This document shows positions 1-6,811 of a stretch of DNA of 29,911 bases, one piece after another. This stretch comes from Limiplasma sp036652695 (GTDB lineage: Bacteria; Bacillota; Clostridia; Christensenellales; Aristaeellaceae), in NCBI GenBank assembly GCA_036652695.1, contig JAVVVJ010000030.1, forward strand, positions 1-29,911. The letters run 5' to 3'. The notes beneath the pieces were generated by a model. It was given only the letters and a program-made list of their open reading frames with translations. It had not been told where the DNA came from and did no database searches. The translations under genes were made by a program, and so were the position numbers. Every line of letters begins with the position of its first letter. Positions within the stretch are counted from its first letter, which is position 1.

Positions 1-582
1 GGTTTTTAACCCGCTAACATGTTCTCCGGCTTTTACCATGTCTTTCTGCGTCCAGTTTTGGGGAAACCATGCCATTCCTGTTCCGTGGTTCTTAGCTTTA
101 TCTTTGATGAACGGTATGTTACCCACTCGTACTCCGTTTGGATATGTTTTCACGATATTGTACTTGATTCCAGCCTTGTACATGATCTCAAGCGCACTTT
201 GACCATGTCCACCGCTCTTGATATTTTGAATCTTTCCTGTACGAGGATTACGTGTGAAGCGTCCGTCGAAGGAATGAATCAAAGCACCATGATGCACCCG
301 ATTACTGCCGTTGGACGTATAGTAACGCCCAGAATCGCCGCTTCCCATCAGACCGCCTTCTTTCGCTTCTGCGATGTCCAATCGGAGTAATGGATCCATC
401 GCAGATTGGCAGGCATATCAGCAAACACATCATTGGGCATGGCTCGGTACAATGAGCAATCAGGCGTGATGATTCCGGGATTTTGCCTCCAACATACCGA
501 GCAGTTTGACGGCTTCAAACAACTCGTTCAAAAAGCTGTTTGCATTATCATCCGACGCACGTTCCTTAAGTGCTTTGAGCAC
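1..582 (-). pseudogene. EndoU-nuclease-domain gene, frameshifted and cut by the window edge
   Basis: Reading the minus strand, an open frame from an ATG at 399 to the edge gives 133 codons that resemble the bacterial EndoU ribonuclease domain. They include a VHHGALIHSFDGRF stretch, IKSGGHG (the probable catalytic His), YPNGVRVGNIP and a WFPQNWTQKDM-AGEHV tail. This domain occurs as the toxic tip of contact-dependent and polymorphic toxins and at the end of some phage minor capsid proteins. Upstream, a GTG at 582, with GAGG 8 nt before it and a TATAAT at 602-607, opens a 40-codon frame that stops at 460. A second frame then continues with PDCSLYRAMPNDVFADMPANLR and stops at 348. The first and last pieces share a frame and the middle one is shifted, as expected for one gene with two compensating indels. 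It could instead be several tiny genes. The EndoU assignment is fairly sure; its being a pseudogene is inference. Confidence 0.6.
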
Positions 583-601
583 AATTCTCACCTCTATGGT
601 G

Positions 602-607
602 ATTATA
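602..607 (-). promoter_or_regulatory. -10 box upstream of the broken EndoU locus
   Basis: A perfect TATAAT lies about 20 nt upstream of the GTG at 582, followed by the ribosome binding site GAGG at 591-594. No convincing -35 box is visible at 16-18 bp spacing, so this is a partial promoter call. Confidence 0.4.
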
Positions 608-645
608 CACGATAAGACAGTTATTGTTACCTTTTAATCTGCATA

Positions 646-771
646 TTAGAACAAAAAGAGGCCGATCCTCGCGGATAAGCCTCTTTTTTGCACGATTGCT
701 TTTTTAAGTGCTTCCTCAACCGCCACAGCCACGCTTGCGCCGACCATGGGGTTGTGCCAAACGGTACACAT
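646..771 (-). other. Unrecognised 41-codon remnant ORF
   Basis: An ATG at 771 opens 41 codons that begin MCTVWHNPMVGASVAVAVEE and continue with a lysine-rich helix-like segment. The start looks like real protein sequence, but there is no ribosome binding site and the frame reads straight through the terminator hairpin at 653-688. This fits the decayed tail of a gene whose front half is gone. I cannot name the family. Confidence 0.25.
653..688. terminator. Bidirectional rho-independent terminator
   Basis: AAAAAGAGGC at 653-662 pairs with GCCTCTTTTT at 679-688, and a short inner ATCC/GGAT stem encloses the loop. The A tract on one side and T tract on the other make it functional in either direction. 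Confidence 0.75.
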
Positions 772-784
772 GGTGGTGTAAAAG

Positions 785-815
785 GCAGGCTAGGGTGTGT
801 TAAGCCCTAGCCTGC
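785..815 (-). terminator. Terminator hairpin after the Gfo/Idh gene
   Basis: GCAGGCTAGGG at 785-795 and CCCTAGCCTGC at 805-815 form a perfect 11-bp stem with a 9-nt loop, 17 nt past the stop at 832. On the minus strand it is followed by C and then only four T residues, so the U tract is weak. Confidence 0.65.
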
Positions 816-831
816 TACTCCATTTTTCCGC

Positions 832-1812
832 TTATAGGGAATGCATTTCCGGAAAGCTAACGGCACGGCCGGTACGGCTGGATTCATACGCCCTCTCCAT
901 CATTTCGGAAAGCAGAAGCGCCTGTGAAATATCAAATTCGGGAATCTCCGCGCCGGTGTTGCAGGCGTGTACCCATTGGCGCAGGGGAGATTCAGGCTTG
1001 GGCTGCAGGTCGGTATCCATGTGCCAGCCGTCGCCAAGGTTCACTTGCAGCCCGTTGTGAATCATCAGGCAGCCCTTGGTGCCGCTGACTTCCAGCGTGT
1101 AGGGGTTGCCCTTGGATACAAAGCCCGTTTCGGAAACGCCCAGTACGCCGCCCGGGAAGGTGAGCAGGCTGACCGCGTTATCCTCCACCGCATGGCCGGT
1201 GACGTTGGTGAAGGCCGATTGCACGCTTTGCGGCCTGCCAAGCAGCCAAGCAAGCGTGTACATCGGATGTGCGCCCAGATCAATCATCGCGCCGCCGCAG
1301 CACTGCTCGGCGCTGTAGAAATGCTCGGGCAGCCAGCCCGCGATTGCGCCGTCATGCACGTTGCGCACGCGCGCGTAGGTGATTTGCCCCAGCTTGCCAG
1401 CGTCGATGTATTCCTTCGCTTTGCGGATTTCGGGGTTGCATTTGTGCGGAAACGAAATGCCAAAGCAGGTGTGATTGCGCTTGATAGCTTGGGCAATGAG
1501 GTGCGCCTCCTCGAGGGTTGGCGTGAGCACCTTCTCGGTAAAGACAGCCTTGCCAGCATCACAGGCCTTGATGATCATATCCGTATGCGTGTTGGTGGGG
1601 GCGTTGACAACGACCGCCTGAATGGCGGGGTCGCGCAGCACGGCATCCATTGTATCCACATAGGCGCATTGGAGCTCGTCCGCCCACGCGCGTCCTGCGG
1701 CGGCATCCTCATTCCATACGGCGGTAAGCTTGCAATCGGGGGTTTCCGTCAATTGTTTGGCATATTCCGGGGCATGTACATGCCAGCGGCTCAGCATTGC
1801 GATGGTAAGCAT
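832..1812 (-). CDS. Gfo/Idh/MocA family NAD(P)-dependent oxidoreductase
   Basis: A cytoplasmic sugar or polyol dehydrogenase-like protein of 326 residues. The N-terminal Rossmann half runs to about residue 120. It carries the family's AVVVNAPTNTH stretch and an EK pair in FTEKVLTPT, where EKP is usual. The C-terminal half has the GGGAMIDLGAHPMYTL-like helix (here CGGAMIDLGAH) typical of the substrate domain. I start it at ATG 1812, which has AGAGG 8 nt upstream; a TTG at 1818 would crowd that site. It follows the hemolysin III-like gene by 97 bp and has its own promoter at 1866-1894 and its own terminator. Placement beside uronate genes suggests a sugar-acid or related substrate, but the sequence does not identify it. 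Confidence 0.85.
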   Translation of the reverse strand: MLTIAMLSRWHVHAPEYAKQLTETPDCKLTAVWNEDAAAGRAWADELQCAYVDTMDAVLRDPAIQAVVVNAPTNTHTDMIIKACDAGKAVFTEKVLTPTLEEAHLIAQAIKRNHTCFGISFPHKCNPEIRKAKEYIDAGKLGQITYARVRNVHDGAIAGWLPEHFYSAEQCCGGAMIDLGAHPMYTLAWLLGRPQSVQSAFTNVTGHAVEDNAVSLLTFPGGVLGVSETGFVSKGNPYTLEVSGTKGCLMIHNGLQVNLGDGWHMDTDLQPKPESPLRQWVHACNTGAEIPEFDISQALLLSEMMERAYESSRTGRAVSFPEMHSL

Positions 1813-1865
1813 CCTCAAACCTCTCCCTTTTTTCTAAAGTATGGATTTGAAATTGATTCGCAAAT

Positions 1866-1894
1866 AGTATACCACAGGGAACGCGCGAAGGCAA
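1866..1894 (-). promoter_or_regulatory. Promoter for the Gfo/Idh gene
   Basis: On the minus strand TTGCCT (1889-1894) and TATACT (1866-1871) are separated by 17 bp, and TG precedes the -10 box by one base. The predicted start near 1858 leaves a leader of about 45 nt before the ATG at 1812. Confidence 0.55.
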
Positions 1895-1909
1895 AGGCAG
1901 AACCGTGCC

Positions 1910-2575
1910 TTACAGCACATACTGGTAGATGGATAAAAAATGCAGAACGCTGCCCACAAGGCAGAAAAAGTGAAAAACAGAATGGAAATACTTCCGTTTT
2001 GCGCCAATGGCATAAAGGATCGCGCCGATGGTATAGGCAACGCCGCCCCAGATGAGCAGCACAATGCCGCGCGCGTCCATCGCCGCGCTGAGGGGGCGAA
2101 TCGCAAACACGATTGCCCAACCCATGGCAAGGTAGCAAAATACCGAAACCGCGGCAAATTTTTTCAAGCTGACTGCGTTGAGCGTAACGCCTAGCGCCGC
2201 CGCCGCCCAGATGACGGCAAAAAGCAGCCAACCCACGTTGCCGCGCAGCGTGGTGAGCGTATAGGGCGTATAGGTTCCCGCAATCAGCAGAAAGATGGTG
2301 CAGTGATCCAGCACGCGAAAAACGCGCTTTGCCTTGTTGACCTTCAGTGCGTGGTATAGCGTTGAAACCGTATACAGCAAGATAAGCGTCAGCCCAAAAA
2401 CGCACGCGCCTACAATGGTTGCCGTGCTGCCGCCGTTGATGACGGCGCGCACAATGCATAGCACCATCGCCACAACGCCAAAGATCGCCCCTACGCCGTG
2501 GGAGATCGCATTGAGCAGCTCCTCACAAAGCGTGTATTTTGGAATGGAAACGCGGTGCGTTTCGTGATCGGTCAT
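1910..2575 (-). CDS. Hemolysin III / PAQR-family membrane protein (TrhA-like)
   Basis: A seven-helix membrane protein of 221 residues with the PAQR/hemolysin III signature. It has SHGVGA at 25-30, STLYH ending at His75, Asp-His at 90-91, and the late metal-ligand set His198, His202 and His212. The family is linked to membrane-lipid homeostasis and, by old assays, to haemolysis; the true role here is unknown. ATG 2575 is preferred. A TTG at 2578 sits slightly closer to the AGGAG, which itself overlaps the uxaC stop codon at 2590. That arrangement implies translation coupled to uxaC, although no functional link between the two products is known. Confidence 0.85.
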   Translation of the reverse strand: MTDHETHRVSIPKYTLCEELLNAISHGVGAIFGVVAMVLCIVRAVINGGSTATIVGACVFGLTLILLYTVSTLYHALKVNKAKRVFRVLDHCTIFLLIAGTYTPYTLTTLRGNVGWLLFAVIWAAAALGVTLNAVSLKKFAAVSVFCYLAMGWAIVFAIRPLSAAMDARGIVLLIWGGVAYTIGAILYAIGAKRKYFHSVFHFFCLVGSVLHFLSIYQYVL

Positions 2576-2589
2576 CAATGCATCGCTCC

Positions 2590-3999
2590 TTATTTTTCTG
2601 CAAAACGAAAGTAGGCTTTCGCGTTTTCATAGCTCACGCCGCGTACAATTTCGCTCAGCAAATCCACGTTGGCGGGGAAAAGCCCGTCCTCCACCCACTG
2701 GCCGATTAGGCGGCAGAGGATGCGGCGGAAGTATTCGTGGCGCGGATAGCTCAGAAAGCTGCGGCTATCGGTAAGCATACCCACAAAGCCCGCCAGATAA
2801 CCAAGGTTGGCAAAGCTGGTAAGCTGGTTGGTCATGCCAACAAGATGGTCGTTAAACCACCATGCGGAACCATGCTGCACCTTGCAGATGGCTTCGTCGC
2901 TTTGAAAACAGCCGCAGATGCTGTCAATGGCCTGATCGTCGTTGGGGTTGAGGCTGTATAGGAGAGTGCGGGGCAGGTCGCCGGTTGCCTCCAGTGCGCC
3001 AAGAAAGGCGGAGGTTTGGGCAACGGGGGTATGGTTATCGATGCAGTCATAGCCGGTATCAGGGCCCAACTCTTGGTAAAAAACGGGGTTGTTATCGCGG
3101 CGGCAGCCGTAGTGGAGCTGCATGACCCAGTTGAGCGCCTTGTATTCGCGCGCCACAAAGAGCATGCAGGCGGTTTTGAAGATGGCTTGCTCTGCTTGGG
3201 AAACACAACCGCCGGATAGGCGCTTTTGGAAAATGGCCTCCACCTCGGCCTCGTCGGCGGGTGCGTACATCACGTAGCTAAGCCCATGATCGCTCAGGCA
3301 GCAGTGATTGCTTGCAAAGTATGCCATGCGCGCCTTGAGCGCGGCTTTGAGGTCGGCGAAGCTGTGAATGGCCACGCCGGCAGCAGCGCTGAGCTTTTGC
3401 AGGTAATCGGCGTAATCGGGTTTTTCCAAGTTCATCGCCTTATCGGGGCGCCACGCGGGGAGCACGGCGGTGCGGAAGCTCGCGTCTGCCGCCAGCTTCT
3501 GGTGCCATTCGAGGTTGTCAATGGGATCATCCGTGGTGCAGATGGTTTCCACATTGCTCATGTTGATCAGGCCGCGCACGCCGTAACCGGGGGTTTGCAG
3601 CTTTTGGTTGCACAGCGCCCAAACCTCGTTGGCGGTTTTGGCGCTCAGTGTGCCATGATAGCCGAAGAAATTGCGCAGCTCCAGATGACTCCAGTGGTAG
3701 AGCGGGTTGCCGATGCTCTTGCCAAGCACCTCCGCCCACTTGTGGAATTTTTCCTCGTCGCTTGCATCGCCGGTGATATAGCGCTCGCTGACGCCTGCGG
3801 CGCGCATGAGCCGCCACTTGTAGTGATCGCCGCCCAGCCAGATCTGCGTGATGTTTTGGTAATGCAGATCCTCGTAAATCTGCCGTGGACTGATGTGGCA
3901 GTGGTAATCGATAATGGGGCAGGCGGCGGCTACCTCGTGGTAGAGGGTTTTGGCCATCGGGGTGGAGAGCAGGAAATCCTTGTCCATGAATGCTTGCAT
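2590..3999 (-). CDS. uxaC: Uronate isomerase (glucuronate/galacturonate isomerase)
   Basis: Converts D-galacturonate to D-tagaturonate and D-glucuronate to D-fructuronate, the first step of hexuronate catabolism. The 469 residues match the usual family length (about 465-470). The amidohydrolase-type metal motif HxH is at His33 and His35 in IIDYHCHISPRQIYEDL. Other family stretches are YHWSHLELRNFFG, TTDDP, the SLNPND segment near residue 350 and GMLTDSRSFLSYPRHEYFRRIL near the C-terminus. ATG 3999 has GGAAG 7-9 nt upstream. It lies 65 bp after the LacI-type regulator and probably shares its transcript. Its partners uxaB and uxaA are on the opposite strand across the shared control region. Confidence 0.96.
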   Translation of the reverse strand: MQAFMDKDFLLSTPMAKTLYHEVAAACPIIDYHCHISPRQIYEDLHYQNITQIWLGGDHYKWRLMRAAGVSERYITGDASDEEKFHKWAEVLGKSIGNPLYHWSHLELRNFFGYHGTLSAKTANEVWALCNQKLQTPGYGVRGLINMSNVETICTTDDPIDNLEWHQKLAADASFRTAVLPAWRPDKAMNLEKPDYADYLQKLSAAAGVAIHSFADLKAALKARMAYFASNHCCLSDHGLSYVMYAPADEAEVEAIFQKRLSGGCVSQAEQAIFKTACMLFVAREYKALNWVMQLHYGCRRDNNPVFYQELGPDTGYDCIDNHTPVAQTSAFLGALEATGDLPRTLLYSLNPNDDQAIDSICGCFQSDEAICKVQHGSAWWFNDHLVGMTNQLTSFANLGYLAGFVGMLTDSRSFLSYPRHEYFRRILCRLIGQWVEDGLFPANVDLLSEIVRGVSYENAKAYFRFAEK

Positions 4000-4064
4000 T
4001 GGGATGCTTCCTTTCGGCTGTTTAATGAAGGTGCCCGTTGGGGATGAAGCTTGTGTGCGGGGGG

Positions 4065-5072
4065 TTACAGCGTGCTGCCGCGCTTGATGAGCTCGCCGGT
4101 AAAAACGGTTTTTTGGGGCATCTCACGCCCCTCCAGCACGCTGAGCATGGTGGTTACGCAGTGATCGCAGGTGGCTTGCAGCTTGTTATCCACGCTGGTG
4201 AGTTCCGGATCGCAGCAGAGGCAGAAGGGGGAGTTGTTGTAGCCAATGATGCTGAGGGCCTGCGGGATTGGAAGCTTCAGGGCGCGCGCGTATTTGGCCG
4301 CGCCTACGCCGAGGATATCCTCTGAAGTGAGCACAGCGTCAAAGGCCAAGCCCTGTTCATGCAGGGCAAGCAGGTGGTCGCGCACATGCGGCACGCCAAG
4401 CTTGTTTTCGGGAAAGAACTGAACGAGGGCTTCCCGCACCGCAATGCCGCGGCTTTCAAGCCCCGCGCGGTAGCCCTCCAGCTTGCGTGTGCCGCTGTAG
4501 TTTTTGTTGTGGTATAGGTACAGTATGCTTTTGCATCCGGTATCGATGAGGTATTGGGTGGCCTCCGTATTGGCTTGCCGATCGTCGCAACCCACGCAAT
4601 ATACGTTTTCATAAGGGTGAGCGCCGTTAAGCATGACAATAGGCAGGCTGCGCGCCGCAGTGCGGATGTACTCGTTATCCTTATCTTTGGCTTCAATAAA
4701 GGTGGAGCCCATGAGTACCATGCCATCCACGTGCCTGCCATGCAGCATTTCAACGCCCTGCACGCGTGCGCTTCGCTCCGGCCCGGTGCAGCAGAGCAGG
4801 CAATCGTAATTGTGGCGGCGAAAGGAGCGCTCCAAATAGGCGAGCGCCTGTGCAAGGTAAGAATCAGCGGCGTTTGGGCACAGCAGGCCGATGGTTTTCA
4901 TGCTGTTGAGCCCTAAGCCGCGCGCAAAGGCGTTGGGTACATAGCCGCATTGTTCAATGACGGCCGCGACCTTTGCCGCTGTCTGAGCGCTGACGTGCGG
5001 GCTGTGGTTGAGCACGCGCGAGACGGTAGCGATTGATACGCCCGCCTTTTCGGAAATGTCATAGATGTTCAT
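4065..5072 (-). CDS. LacI/GalR-family transcriptional regulator
   Basis: A 335-residue repressor. The N-terminal helix-turn-helix is NIYDISEKAGVSIATVSRVLN at residues 2-22, with the hinge helix around residues 45-58. A periplasmic-binding-like effector domain follows, from SMKTIGLLCPN to near the C-terminus. I start it at ATG 5072, with AAGGA about 9 nt upstream; the longer frame to 5153 has no ribosome binding site and would run through the promoter. Divergent placement against uxaB and co-orientation with uxaC point to control of the uronate genes, with a pathway intermediate as likely inducer. The 14-bp repeats at 5092-5105 and 5272-5285 are its best operator candidates, which would also give autoregulation. 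Target and inducer are inference. Confidence 0.9.
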   Translation of the reverse strand: MNIYDISEKAGVSIATVSRVLNHSPHVSAQTAAKVAAVIEQCGYVPNAFARGLGLNSMKTIGLLCPNAADSYLAQALAYLERSFRRHNYDCLLCCTGPERSARVQGVEMLHGRHVDGMVLMGSTFIEAKDKDNEYIRTAARSLPIVMLNGAHPYENVYCVGCDDRQANTEATQYLIDTGCKSILYLYHNKNYSGTRKLEGYRAGLESRGIAVREALVQFFPENKLGVPHVRDHLLALHEQGLAFDAVLTSEDILGVGAAKYARALKLPIPQALSIIGYNNSPFCLCCDPELTSVDNKLQATCDHCVTTMLSVLEGREMPQKTVFTGELIKRGSTL

Positions 5073-5091
5073 GCAGCCAAGTCCTTCTCTA

Positions 5092-5105
5092 TGTAAATAC
5101 TTACG
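5092..5105. promoter_or_regulatory. Candidate LacI-family operator, regulator side
   Basis: TGTAA-ATAC-TTACG is a 5-4-5 inverted repeat with one mismatch. It lies about 13-26 nt downstream of the predicted start of the regulator transcript. It shares its half-sites and spacing with the repeat at 5272-5285. Confidence 0.5.
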
Positions 5106-5124
5106 AACTTTATACAGCATGATT

Positions 5125-5153
5125 ATTATACCTTTCAAGCCCATCTTTTGCAA
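5125..5153 (-). promoter_or_regulatory. Promoter for the LacI-type regulator and uxaC
   Basis: On the minus strand TTGCAA (5148-5153) and TATAAT (5125-5130) are separated by 17 bp. A second possible pair, TTGAAA and TATAAA at 18 bp, overlaps it slightly downstream. Confidence 0.65.
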
Positions 5154-5231
5154 GGCTTATCTTCTGCACAAGCCATGGCGCAACCGCTTTTCTATGAAGA
5201 GAAAAGGAGAGGCGCAAAAGTGAAAAAGCGA

Positions 5232-5260
5232 TTGACGGATAAAAAAATCGGGAGTAGAAT
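5232..5260 (+). promoter_or_regulatory. Promoter for the uxaB-uxaA-kduI-kdgA-kdgK operon
   Basis: TTGACG (5232-5237) and TAGAAT (5255-5260) are spaced by 17 bp. The predicted start near 5267 places the 5272-5285 repeat at about +6 to +19, a position where a bound repressor would block elongation or open-complex formation. The leader to ATG 5341 is about 75 nt. Confidence 0.65.
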
Positions 5261-5271
5261 ACGGAAGATGA

Positions 5272-5285
5272 TGTAATTGTTTACA
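5272..5285. promoter_or_regulatory. Candidate LacI-family operator, uxaB side
   Basis: TGTAATTGTTTACA has perfectly matched 5-bp arms (TGTAA/TTACA) around a 4-bp centre. It sits immediately downstream of the uxaB promoter and repeats the half-site and spacing of 5092-5105. Confidence 0.55.
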
Positions 5286-5299
5286 CGGCAATGGCATGC

Positions 5300-5312
5300 C
5301 GAAACCGTTTCG
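5300..5312. promoter_or_regulatory. Second palindrome in the uxaB leader
   Basis: CGAAACCGTTTCG is a perfect 13-bp palindrome around one central base, in the untranslated leader. It resembles but does not match a catabolite-repression (cre) site, which has one more base in the centre. It may be another operator or an mRNA element. Confidence 0.3.
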
Positions 5313-5340
5313 ATGGGACAAAGAACAGGGAGATAAGATC

Positions 5341-6810
5341 ATGATCAAAAGAGGAAACGCTGCCACGCAAAGCGCGCCAGCGCACCCGATTAAGGTGTTG
5401 CAGTATGGCGAGGGAAATTTTCTGCGGGCGTTTGTGGATTACATGCTGGACATCGCCAACGAAAAAACGGATTTTAACGGGAGCGTGGTGCTCGTTAAGC
5501 CCATTGCCTTTGGCGAGCTATCGGCGTTTCATAAGCAGGATTGCCGCTATACGGTGCTGCTGCGCGGTTTGGTGGATGGAAAACCCGTGGAAGCGTCCCG
5601 CTTGGTGACAGCGGTGACGGACGCGGTGGACGCATACGGCGAATATGAAAAATACGCCGCCTACGCAAGGCTGGAAAGCCTCCGCTTTATTGTGAGCAAC
5701 ACCACAGAGGCTGGGATTGTGCTGGACGAAAGCGACCGCTTTGAGCTTTGTCCGCCCAACACCTATCCCGGCAAGCTCTGTAAGCTCCTGTACGAACGTG
5801 CCGTTGCCTTTGATTATGCGCAGGACAAGGGGCTTGTGATGCTGCCGGTGGAGCTGATTGAGGATAACGGCATTGAACTCAAGCGCTGCGTCAAGCGGCT
5901 TGCAAGGCTATGGAAGCTTGGCGAGCGCTTTGAGCAATGGCTGGAAAGCGCCTGTGTGTTCACCTCCACGCTGGTGGATCGCATCGTAACCGGCTATCCC
6001 AAGGAGGAGGCGGAGGCCATTTGGCAGAAGCTTGGCTATGAGGATCACTTGCTGGTGACGGGCGAGCCCTTTGCGCTGTGGGTGATCGAATCCGAAAAGG
6101 ATCTTTCCCAAGAGCTTCCCCTGCCAGCGTGCGGCCTGCCCGTGATCTATACAAACAATCAAAAGCCGTATAAGCAGCGCAAGGTGCGTATTTTGAACGG
6201 CGCGCATACCTCCTTTGTGCCCGCCGCCTTTTTGTGTGGATACGATTTTGTGCTGGATGCGATGAACGACCCGCTCATCAAAACCTTCATGCAGCAAACC
6301 CTTTATGAGGAGGTCATCCCCACGCTCACGCTGCCCAAGGAGGATTTAGTCGCCTTTGCTTCGGCGGTTACGGGGCGCTTTGAAAACCCGTATATCAAGC
6401 ACGCGTTGCTCTCCATTTGTTTAAATTGTGTGAGCAAGTGGCGTGCCCGCTGCCTGCCGAGCCTGCTGGGCTATGTGGAACTGCGGCGGGAGCTGCCCCA
6501 GCGCCTGACCTTTTCCTTGGCGGCGGTGATGGCGCTTTACTATGGCGGGACGCTTCAAAATGGCGAGCTGGTATGCGAACGGGCGGGAAAACCCTACGTT
6601 TTGCGCGATGACGCGCCGGTGCTCGCCTTTTTCGCGGAGCACGCGTCAACGCCCGCGCCGGAGCTTGCGCAGCTGTACCTTGCAAACGCGGCTTTCTTCG
6701 GGCAGGATCTGACGCTTGTCCCCGGGCTGCTTTCCAGCGTGAGCGAAAGCCTGCAAGCCATTCTGTCACGCGGCATGCGGGTCGTGATGAGTGAAAAATT
6801 TGGAGGTTGA
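5341..6810 (+). CDS. uxaB: Tagaturonate reductase (altronate oxidoreductase)
   Basis: Reduces D-tagaturonate to D-altronate with NADH. The 489 residues belong to the mannitol dehydrogenase family. Near the start, VLQYGEGNFLRAFVD carries the nucleotide-binding G-x-G-N-F-x-R element. The catalytic-region signature is KVRILNGAHTSFVPAAFLCG near residue 290. The length fits UxaB (about 483). ATG 5341 follows GGGAG by about 9 nt; a longer frame to 5296 lacks a ribosome binding site and would run over the 5300-5312 palindrome. It is the first gene of the plus-strand operon, and its TGA (6808-6810) lies one base before the uxaA start. A fructuronate reductase (UxuB) is a relative, but the adjacent uxaA makes UxaB the better name. 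Confidence 0.92.
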   Translation: MIKRGNAATQSAPAHPIKVLQYGEGNFLRAFVDYMLDIANEKTDFNGSVVLVKPIAFGELSAFHKQDCRYTVLLRGLVDGKPVEASRLVTAVTDAVDAYGEYEKYAAYARLESLRFIVSNTTEAGIVLDESDRFELCPPNTYPGKLCKLLYERAVAFDYAQDKGLVMLPVELIEDNGIELKRCVKRLARLWKLGERFEQWLESACVFTSTLVDRIVTGYPKEEAEAIWQKLGYEDHLLVTGEPFALWVIESEKDLSQELPLPACGLPVIYTNNQKPYKQRKVRILNGAHTSFVPAAFLCGYDFVLDAMNDPLIKTFMQQTLYEEVIPTLTLPKEDLVAFASAVTGRFENPYIKHALLSICLNCVSKWRARCLPSLLGYVELRRELPQRLTFSLAAVMALYYGGTLQNGELVCERAGKPYVLRDDAPVLAFFAEHASTPAPELAQLYLANAAFFGQDLTLVPGLLSSVSESLQAILSRGMRVVMSEKFGG

Positions 6811-6811
6811 A

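Noticed and set aside
967..2055. A 362-codon plus-strand open frame
   Set aside because: It lies antisense to the Gfo/Idh gene, has no ribosome binding site and its translation has no family pattern; long antisense frames are expected at this GC content.
3226..4047. A 273-codon plus-strand open frame
   Set aside because: It is a shadow of uxaC, whose family motifs are unambiguous on the minus strand.
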